Positions 51,889-61,175 of a stretch of DNA of 64,000 bases are shown in pieces. The stretch is from JAWWPG01 sp033850885. GTDB lineage: Bacteria; Actinomycetota; Actinomycetes; Propionibacteriales; Nocardioidaceae. Position numbers and translations under genes: made by a program. Position 1 is the first letter of the stretch, and every line of letters begins with the position of its first letter. Location of the stretch: contig JAWWPG010000006.1 of the NCBI GenBank assembly GCA_033850885.1, positions 93,869-157,868 of the forward strand. The letters are read 5' to 3'. The notes under the pieces were generated by a model. The model searched no databases. It saw only the letters and a list, made by a program, of their open reading frames with translations, and was not told where the DNA came from.

Positions 51889-53052
51889 ATGAGGGCCAGA
51901 CGTAGGGTACACAGTGCATTTGTCGCCGGCTCAGCAGCGGTGGTCATGACGGCGGCGAGCCTTTTCGCGGGGGCACCCGCGCAGTCGGCGCCGTCCATCA
52001 CGGTCACTCCGTGGCTGACCGGGTTGAACGCTCCGCGTGGCGTCGCATTCGATGGTGCTGGCCACTTTTATGTGTCCGAGTCCGGGTTGGCCGGGTCCGG
52101 CGATCATGGGCTCACCCATACGGGTCAGGTGTCGCGCTACGAGCTGGGGTCAACCACCCCGGTGTGGACCACCCAGTTCTCTTCGCTGTACGCCCATGAG
52201 GCTCCGCCGCCGGCCCCGGCAGATGTTCTGGGTCCCGAGGGGCTTGCCGTCCTGCGGCAGGGTTGCGTTGGGCCGCCTCCGCATTCTGCAGGCGACTGCA
52301 AGCTGCGGATGATCCAGAGTGAGTCGAATAAGGGCACCGGCATCACGAACCCGCAGATTGGCCGCCTGTTCGAGCTGAACCGCCGAACCGGCGCGTCCAC
52401 GACCGTCAGTGACGTGGGTAACAGGCAGTGGCGGTGGACGAAGAACCACCCGAACGTAGCCGAGCCCTTGCCCGACTCCAACCCGTACGGTGTGCTGATC
52501 ACCCGGATGCACGGCGTTGTGCGGACGTTCGTTGCCGACGCGGGGGCGAACACGATCAGCGAGATCATGCCCGGCTCGGGACGGACCCGCGTGGTCGCGT
52601 TGATTCCGAACGACACCCCCAAGCACGACTCCACACCGACCTGCATCGCCAAAGGTCCGGACGGGATGCTGTACGTCGCGACGCTGGACCTTGTGGTGAA
52701 CAACTTCGGGAACTCCCCTGGCCATTCCAACGTGTGGCGGGTGGACCCCAACGCGAGCTACCCGACCAAACCGACGATCTGGGCGTCCGGGCTGACCACG
52801 GTGACAGCCTGCACGTTCGACAGCAGCGGCCACTTTTGGGGCACTGAAATGTTCGCGCCGAACAGTGCCGGGCCGCCCGGAGATCTGGTGAGAATCCCGT
52901 TCAGCCACCCGACGCACGTGTCGCACCTCGGGTTGGGAGACATACCCCTCCCCGGTGGTATCACCCAGGGTCCTGACGGTGCCATGTACGTGAGCATTAA
53001 CTCGGCCGCTCCGGGCCCAGCCGGGCAGGTCGTCAAGGTAGTCGTCAACTAA
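51889..53052 (+). CDS. ScyD/ScyE-family secreted protein
   Basis: 387 residues from an ATG after TAGGAGGCTCG. Signal peptide MRARRRVHSAFVAGSAAVVMTAASLFAGAPAQSA. The mature part begins ITVTPWLTGLNAPRGVAFDGAGHFYVSESG and contains successive six-bladed-propeller-like blades such as GPEGLAVLRQG, NPYGVLITRMHGVVRTFVADAGANTISEIMP, PTCIAKGPDGMLYVATLDL and GGITQGPDGAMYVSINSAAPG. This matches the ScyD/ScyE family named from cyanobacterial scytonemin genes; the role in actinobacteria is unknown. A strong terminator follows. Confidence 0.85.
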   Translation: MRARRRVHSAFVAGSAAVVMTAASLFAGAPAQSAPSITVTPWLTGLNAPRGVAFDGAGHFYVSESGLAGSGDHGLTHTGQVSRYELGSTTPVWTTQFSSLYAHEAPPPAPADVLGPEGLAVLRQGCVGPPPHSAGDCKLRMIQSESNKGTGITNPQIGRLFELNRRTGASTTVSDVGNRQWRWTKNHPNVAEPLPDSNPYGVLITRMHGVVRTFVADAGANTISEIMPGSGRTRVVALIPNDTPKHDSTPTCIAKGPDGMLYVATLDLVVNNFGNSPGHSNVWRVDPNASYPTKPTIWASGLTTVTACTFDSSGHFWGTEMFAPNSAGPPGDLVRIPFSHPTHVSHLGLGDIPLPGGITQGPDGAMYVSINSAAPGPAGQVVKVVVN

Positions 53053-53081
53053 TCTGTCGCATCTGCATCGCGAAAGAAGCG

Positions 53082-53123
53082 CGCGAGGCGGCCTCCGGGA
53101 ATATTCTCGAAGGCCGCCTCGCG
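53082..53123 (+). terminator. 13-bp stem terminator after the ScyD-like gene
   Basis: Perfect arms CGCGAGGCGGCCT and AGGCCGCCTCGCG surround a 16-base loop, 30 bases beyond the stop codon. The high GC stem and position fit an intrinsic terminator with no T-run. Confidence 0.8.
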
Positions 53124-53320
53124 ACGGAATCCGTACCGGCCATGGCCACTCAATGCGGTCCATCGGCCCTTGCCACTTCTTGCGGATAGAAGGGGGTAAG
53201 GAATGGAAGGTTTAAGTTGCCGGAACATGGCTCGGAGTCGGTGATGGTCGACGCCGAGATTTCAGCAGCACACGATGATCATCTTCGGCATCAACGGCTG
53301 CGCGGGCTACGTTCTGAGGT

Positions 53321-54248
53321 ATGCAGTTCGCGATCTCGATCCCGCAGCTCGACACCGGACGCTTCGACGCGTCCGGTGTGAAGTCCCTACCTCGCGCGGG
53401 CCGAGGAGCTCGGCTTCGAGTCCGGCTGGGTGCTGGAACAGACGATCGGACCGACGCCGCTCCTCGCGCCGCTGGAATTGCTTGCCTATGCATCGGCGTG
53501 TACCGAGCGCCTGCGGCTGGGCGTCGGCGTCATCGTGAGCTCACTGCATGACCCGCTTCAGCTTGCCGCGGCGGTGACGGCGGTCGATCGACTCAGTCAC
53601 GGCCGACTCGAGATGGGCGTCTCCGCTGGCGGGGGCTTCCGCCGCTTCCCCGCATTCGGCGTCGAGAAGGCGACATTCGTCTCGCGGTTCACCGAGAGCC
53701 TCGATCTGATGAAGGCTGCCTGGTCCGACGAGCCGAGAGTCACCTTCCACGGTCAGTTCCGCGACATCGACGACCTACCGATCCAGCCCAAGCCCGTCCA
53801 GCGGCCGCACCCGCCCATCTGGTTCGGGGCCAGTGCGCCGAAAGCGCTGGCACGGGCTGTCAAGCACGGCAATGGGTTCCTCGGTGCCGGCTCGTCAACG
53901 ACGGAGGCGTTCGCCGATCAGGTGACCGTTGTCCGGCGCGAGGTCCACGAAAGCGGGCGTGACCCCGAGCGATTCCGCATCGGCAAACGGGTCTATCTGG
54001 CCGTGGACGACCACCCCGCCGTTGCCCAGCAGCAGGTTCACCTTGGACTGCAGAGGATCTACGGCGAGATGCCGGGCATCGACGAGGTACCGGTCTTCGG
54101 GACCCCGGAGGATGTCGTTCGTGGCCTGGAAGAGGTGCGCGACGCCGGTGCCCAGATGATCCTGCTCAACCCGCTCGGCCGCGACGTACCGGCCGACCGC
54201 GAACAGATGGAGCGCTTGGCGGCAGAGGTAATTCCCCACCTGCGGTGA
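53321..54248 (+). pseudogene. LLM-class (F420-type) oxidoreductase with a frameshift
   Basis: The ATG gives MQFAISIPQLDTGRFDASGVKS, the normal luciferase-like N-terminus, in one frame; the continuation YLARAEELGFESGWVLEQTIGPTPLLAPLELLAYASACTERLRLGVGVIV is in another. Removing one C from the run at 53385-53387 joins them. The rest reads as a full-length bacterial luciferase-like monooxygenase (HGRLEMGVSAGGGFRRFPAFG, IQPKPVQRPHPPIWFGASAPKALARAVKHG). The enzymes use F420 or FMN. It may be a pseudogene or a sequence error. Confidence 0.82.
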
Positions 54249-54304
54249 CCTCGTCGCGAGAGCGCGGGTCGCCTTTGACACCTGCGGTTGGCAGCATGAC
54301 CCAC

Positions 54305-54991
54305 ATGTGCACGGTCGTGGTCCGTTGGGACGGCAAGGGGTCGCCGCAGATCCTGGCCCTCCGCGACGAGATCACCACCCGTGAGTTCGACGATCCCGAA
54401 GCGTGGTGGCCGGACCTTGCCGACGTCGTCGGAGGGCGTGACCGGCTTGCGGGAGGCACCTGGTGCGCGACCCGCGTCAGCACCGGCGCGACGGCTCTGG
54501 TGCTGAACCTGCCGCACAAGCGACAGGCCGACCCCGGAGCACCCAGCCGCGGTCTGCTTCCCCTGGCCGTGGTCCAGTACGGCGTCGACTGGCCGTTTCG
54601 CGTCTCCGTGGACGGGATGGCGAGCTTCGCCCTCGTCCTCGCCGCGCCGGACCGGTTGGTCTCGTGGGTGTTCGACGGGAAGGCGCTGGCCCGCAACGAT
54701 GAGCAACCCGGGACGCACATGTTCACGTCGGGGGGTGCCGAGGACGGCAAAGCGGACCGCCATCAGGCTGCCTTCGAGTCGGGCGGGTATCCCGACGGTT
54801 GGCGTTCGCTTCTTCGGCAGGCGGCTCCCGCCGCCGACCCGACAGCGCTCGTGGTGCGCCACGAGCACGACGACGACGTTTACGCAACTGTCTTCGGCCA
54901 GCTCGTCGAGGCGCGCCCTGGGCGGCTACGCATCGAGTACAGCCGGCGACCTTGGACGGATGACCCGTGGACCACTCTGAAGCTCGGTTGA
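54305..54991 (+). CDS. NRDE/TANGO2-family protein
   Basis: 228 residues from MCTVVVRWDG. Cys2 directly follows Met, the expected N-terminal nucleophile pattern of the TANGO2/NRDE family, and the start is chosen for that reason. LALRDEITTREFDDPEAWWPDL is the family's DExxxR region, then GGTWCATRVSTGATALVLNLPHKR and the typical SRGLLPLAV. The molecular role is not established. It ends 35 bases from the convergent methyltransferase gene. Confidence 0.8.
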   Translation: MCTVVVRWDGKGSPQILALRDEITTREFDDPEAWWPDLADVVGGRDRLAGGTWCATRVSTGATALVLNLPHKRQADPGAPSRGLLPLAVVQYGVDWPFRVSVDGMASFALVLAAPDRLVSWVFDGKALARNDEQPGTHMFTSGGAEDGKADRHQAAFESGGYPDGWRSLLRQAAPAADPTALVVRHEHDDDVYATVFGQLVEARPGRLRIEYSRRPWTDDPWTTLKLG

Positions 54992-55026
54992 AGGGAGGTT
55001 CAGCAGACTGGCCGGGCAGCTCGTCC

Positions 55027-55809
55027 TCATGCTGCCGACGTGGAAGATTCAACTTGTTTGGGGACGTGCTCTGTCGACGTGATGCGGTAAACCGACACGT
55101 GCGATCGAGAATCCGCCGTGAACTCAGCCCCCGACCAGTCCGCGTGCCTGCACTCCAGCTCGAAACCCGCCAGCTGAGCCATCAGGTCAAGCTCTGCAGG
55201 CCAGATGTAGCGGTGCGGGCTACGGAAGAGCTGCGCCTGCTCGGCGTCTCCGAACCGGAAATGATGGGAGACGACGTGTTGCTGCAGTACGTCGTATGTG
55301 TCCAACCCGATGTATCCCGACTCACAACGCCAGACCACGGCCTGCTGGCCCGGCGGAAGCTTGCGCAGTTCAGGCACCCACAGCTCGATAACGAACCGAC
55401 CGCCAGGGGTGAGGTGTCGCGCCGCATTCCGGAAGCACGCGACCTGTTCGGCCTGAGTCAGCAGGTTGGAGATCGTGTTGTAGACGAGGTAGACCAGCGT
55501 GTACTCCCCCGGCGCACGAGCGGTCACCATGTCGCCAACGACCACCGGGATAGCCTTCTCGTCGACCTTGACGCGGAGCTGGTCGATCATCGGAACCGAC
55601 AGCTCTACGCCGGTGACGGAGACGCCACGCTCGGCCAGCGGGACGGCCACGCGTCCGGTCCCGATCGCGAACTCCAAGGCGCGGCCGCCGGCGGCAAGGT
55701 CGACAAGACGGTCGACAGTCGGCCCCAACACACCGGGAGCGAATACTCCAATCCCGGGAGTGTCGTAGCGCTTGGCCGCGTCGACATTCCAGATCTCTTC
55801 CCGGGGCAT
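55027..55809 (-). CDS. Class I SAM-dependent methyltransferase
   Basis: 260 residues. The SAM-binding loop is ALEFAIGTGRVAVPLAERGVSVTGVELSVPMI, with PVVVGDMV and the post-I motif YTLVYLVYNTISNLLT, then ARHLTPGGRFVIELWVPELR. The C-terminal extension (WPAELDLMAQLAGFELECRHADWSGAEFTADSRSHVSVYRI) is specific for a subfamily of small-molecule methyltransferases. The substrate is unknown. Confidence 0.9.
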   Translation of the reverse strand: MPREEIWNVDAAKRYDTPGIGVFAPGVLGPTVDRLVDLAAGGRALEFAIGTGRVAVPLAERGVSVTGVELSVPMIDQLRVKVDEKAIPVVVGDMVTARAPGEYTLVYLVYNTISNLLTQAEQVACFRNAARHLTPGGRFVIELWVPELRKLPPGQQAVVWRCESGYIGLDTYDVLQQHVVSHHFRFGDAEQAQLFRSPHRYIWPAELDLMAQLAGFELECRHADWSGAEFTADSRSHVSVYRITSTEHVPKQVESSTSAA

Positions 55810-55917
55810 GGCGACGATCCTGCCAACAACGCCTCACGACGTCCAATGGCTCGTCTGGGCAATGGGACCTGCATGCGCGGATGACGCCGGACGCCCCGGC
55901 TGCCGTACCGTGCTGTC

Positions 55918-56394
55918 ATGGACAGGCAAGAGACATCCGACTACAACGCCAGGAACATTGCGGAGTTTCGCGCCAGGGGCGGAACCCTCGACTCCTTCGG
56001 GGACGCGCCGCTGCTGTTACTTACCACCGTCGGTGCCAAGTCGGGCGAGGCCCGCACCAACCCGGTGATGTACCTGGCCGACCAGGAGGCCGACCGGGTC
56101 TACGTGTTCGCCTCAGCAGCGGGATCGGACACCAACCCAGACTGGTTCACCAACCTCGTCGCACATCCGGATGAGGTCACGGTGGAGATCGGACGCGAGA
56201 CGCTCACCGCAAATGCCGAAGTCCTGCCCGAGGCCGTGCGCAAACAGACCTACGACATCCAGGCGGATCGCTACCCGGGGTTCGCCGAGTATCAGGCCAA
56301 GACAGCTCGACCCATCCCCGTCGTGGCCCTCAACCTGCACATGCAACAGCATCCACGCGTAGACCGACCGGTTCTGGGTACGTCAATGGAGTAA
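55918..56394 (+). CDS. Ddn-type deazaflavin (F420)-dependent nitroreductase
   Basis: 158 residues. The Ddn/DUF385 fold shows ARNIAEFRARGGTLDSFGDAPLLLLTTVGAKSGEARTNPVMYLADQEADRVYVFASAAGSDTNPDWFTNLVAHPDEVTVEIG. This split-barrel family uses F420H2. Members include the nitroimidazole activator of mycobacteria, but most are of unknown substrate. A small membrane-protein gene follows after 33 bases. Confidence 0.88.
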   Translation: MDRQETSDYNARNIAEFRARGGTLDSFGDAPLLLLTTVGAKSGEARTNPVMYLADQEADRVYVFASAAGSDTNPDWFTNLVAHPDEVTVEIGRETLTANAEVLPEAVRKQTYDIQADRYPGFAEYQAKTARPIPVVALNLHMQQHPRVDRPVLGTSME

Positions 56395-56427
56395 TCTGCC
56401 TGCTGAGCCGCCTGAAGGGAGCACGAC

Positions 56428-56631
56428 ATGGGTCTCGGAGTGCTGGGGATCGTGCTGGTCGTCGCCGGCGCCATCCTGATGTGGGCATTGGACGTCAACC
56501 TCTCGTTCGTCGACGACAACACACTCGGACTGATTCTGTTCATCGTGGGCATCCTCACCGTGGTCCTGGCGGTCGTGATGAATATGCAGCACCGCACCAC
56601 GAAACACATCGAAGAACGTCGCGACGCCTAG
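56428..56631 (+). CDS. Small two-helix membrane protein (DUF6458-like)
   Basis: 67 residues: LGVLGIVLVVAGAILMWAL, then SFVDDNTLGLILFIVGILTVVLAVVMNM, and a charged tail HRTTKHIEERRDA. The GLGILGIVLIVxGAIL pattern is the DUF6458 kind in actinobacteria. GAAGGGAGC lies upstream. Function unknown. Confidence 0.8.
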   Translation: MGLGVLGIVLVVAGAILMWALDVNLSFVDDNTLGLILFIVGILTVVLAVVMNMQHRTTKHIEERRDA

Positions 56632-56700
56632 CGGGGCGGACGAAGCCAGAGCGTACGCGGAGTGGGGCGGGACGCCAGCAACGCTGGCGCGAGTGGCACG

Positions 56701-57159
56701 ATGTCGCAGGTGACCCGCAGACCCGCCACGGCGCAGCACCTGAGCGACCTCGCTCGGCTGCGTCGTGTCCGCGACCGCATCGACCGAGAGTACGCGCAGC
56801 CGCTCGACGTCGAGGCGCTCGCCCGCGGCGCGCACATGTCGGCCGGCCACTTCAGCCGGGAGTTCCGGCTCGCCTACGGCGAGTCCCCGTACGGTTACCT
56901 GATGACGCGGCGCATCGAGCGCGCGATGGCGCTGTTGCGTCGTGGCGACCTGAGCGTGACGGAGGTCTGTTTCGGGGTCGGCTGCTCGTCGCTTGGCACC
57001 TTCAGCACTCGCTTCACCGAGCTGGTCGGGGTGCCGCCCAGCATCTACCGGCGCCAGTCAGCTCGCGCGACGGCGGAGATGCCGTCGTGCGTGACGAAAC
57101 AGGTGACGAGACCGGTCAGGAATCGAGAAGCGCCGGTCACCGAGTCGCAGCTAGCGTGA
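56701..57159 (+). CDS. AraC-family transcriptional regulator
   Basis: 152 residues from MSQVTRRPATAQ; a GTG start 39 bases upstream is possible. Two helix-turn-helix units read DVEALARGAHMSAGHFSREFRLAYGESPYGYLMTRRIERAMALLRRGDLSVTEVCFGVGCSSLGTFSTRFTELVGVPPSIYRR, the full AraC DNA-binding domain. No separate effector domain is present, only a short C-terminal tail. It is followed at 5 bases by a VOC gene, so it likely controls it. Confidence 0.92.
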   Translation: MSQVTRRPATAQHLSDLARLRRVRDRIDREYAQPLDVEALARGAHMSAGHFSREFRLAYGESPYGYLMTRRIERAMALLRRGDLSVTEVCFGVGCSSLGTFSTRFTELVGVPPSIYRRQSARATAEMPSCVTKQVTRPVRNREAPVTESQLA

Positions 57160-57164
57160 CCGTC

Positions 57165-57575
<411 letters not shown>

Positions 57576-57641
57576 GCCATCGTCGCCCCGAGCTGACTCA
57601 CAACCGAGGAGTGCCGCCACCGCCTCCCAGATCGAGGGAGG

Positions 57642-60032
<2,391 letters not shown>

Positions 60033-60034
60033 CC

Positions 60035-60055
60035 GCCACCGCGGCTGGCGGTGGC
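60035..60055 (+). terminator. Short GC hairpin after the UvrA2-like gene
   Basis: GCCACCGC-type stem of 8 pairs and a 5-base loop directly behind the stop codon, with alternative pairing CCGCCA/TGGCGG. It may end both this gene and the convergent STAS gene. Weak. Confidence 0.4.
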
Positions 60056-60195
60056 TGCCGGCCTGGGCCCGCAGCCGGTGGGTCAGACGGAAGGCCGGGG
60101 ACGATCAACACCTGCTGCGCGTACGCGAGCTGACATCGCGGCGCCGAGAGCCACGGCGACCACGGCCGCGCGGATCGCGGGCGGCGGTCAGGCTG

Positions 60196-60609
60196 TCAGA
60201 GCTGGCCGGCCGGCTCGGGTGCGCGTACGGCGGTCCCGATCGTTGCGAGCGGATCGCCGGTCGGGCCGGAGGTGAGGACGCCGAGCAGCCCGGTGAGTGC
60301 CAGGACCCGCAGAACCACGGGCTGCGGGTTCGTGACCCACAGGTGGCATCCGATGCGGGCGGCCGCCCCGCCGACGACCACGAGGACGGAAACCCCGCCA
60401 CAGTCCATGAACGGGACCCCGGCGAGGTCGATTTCGAGACGATCCGGAAGCTGCGCGACCAGGACGTCGAGCAGGTCGGTCTGCAGCACCCCCGTGGTGG
60501 CGAGGTCGACATCGCCGACCAGGGTGACGCGGACAGTGCCCGGTGACGGGCAACTCGTCGCCATGACGAAGGGTGCCGATGAGGTCAGTGGTGAAGATGC
60601 GATAGACAT
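60196..60609 (-). CDS. STAS-domain protein (anti-sigma factor antagonist type)
   Basis: 137 residues from an ATG with GGAGGACCGA in front. The SpoIIAA-like fold reads VTLVGDVDLATTGVLQTDLLDVLVAQLPDRLEIDLAGVPFMDCGGVSVLVVVGGAAARIG; the phosphoacceptor position, normally Ser, lies in FMDCGGVSVL and is Cys here or shifted to the following Ser. Such proteins bind anti-sigma kinases to free a sigma factor. A partner kinase is not seen nearby. Confidence 0.82.
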   Translation of the reverse strand: MSIASSPLTSSAPFVMATSCPSPGTVRVTLVGDVDLATTGVLQTDLLDVLVAQLPDRLEIDLAGVPFMDCGGVSVLVVVGGAAARIGCHLWVTNPQPVVLRVLALTGLLGVLTSGPTGDPLATIGTAVRAPEPAGQL

Positions 60610-61175
60610 TCGGTCCTCCGGCCCAACATTGCACGACAGGCGTGGCGAGAGGGCAGGGGCTGGACCCGAGGCCGGGCAAGCTCGACGAGGCGGACACGTC
60701 GGCACCTAGCTGTCTGCAGCATACTCGTTCACGTTCCGTATCGGGGCGCCCGGCGATCCCTCGATCGGGTTGCATCGGGTGGCTTCCCCCGACCGTCCGT
60801 CGCGGTGGCCTGCCGCGATCAGCGCTGCGCGGCGGCGCTCACCACGAAGCCATCTGTGCGCGGACGCGCTCCCAGCGGCGGATGTGAGCCGGGCCGCGGC
60901 TCGGGGCCGTGCGGAGCGCCCCCGCGGCTCCGCACGGGCCCCGAGCCCGTGCCAACTTGTCGCAGGGCAGATCGCCCGTCGCTGACTGGTCTCACCTGCA
61001 CGTCCCGATTCCCCCGTAACGCTTGCGCAACCGGGCGAGGGCGACCTGTCTCCCTGCAACGAGTCAATAGTCGTCGACGGACCTTGTGCGAAGCATGGGA
61101 GACTCATGGGGGTTCTTGAAGGTTTCTTGAATCCCCTGGTGGGACCGATTCGTGCGAAGGGTGTGCTGAGGACAG
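60610..61175. other. Gene-free stretch before the SARP gene
   Basis: About 560 bases with no supported gene. It holds one strong inverted repeat and probably the promoters of the divergent STAS and SARP genes. Confidence 0.5.
60898..60947. repeat. 18-20-bp inverted repeat in the STAS-SARP gap
   Basis: CTCGGGGCCGTGCGGAGC pairs with GCTCCGCACGGGCCCCGAG (one bulged G), extended by two further pairs, with a 9-base loop. The region is extremely GC-rich. It might be an operator or terminator between the divergent genes. Confidence 0.7.
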
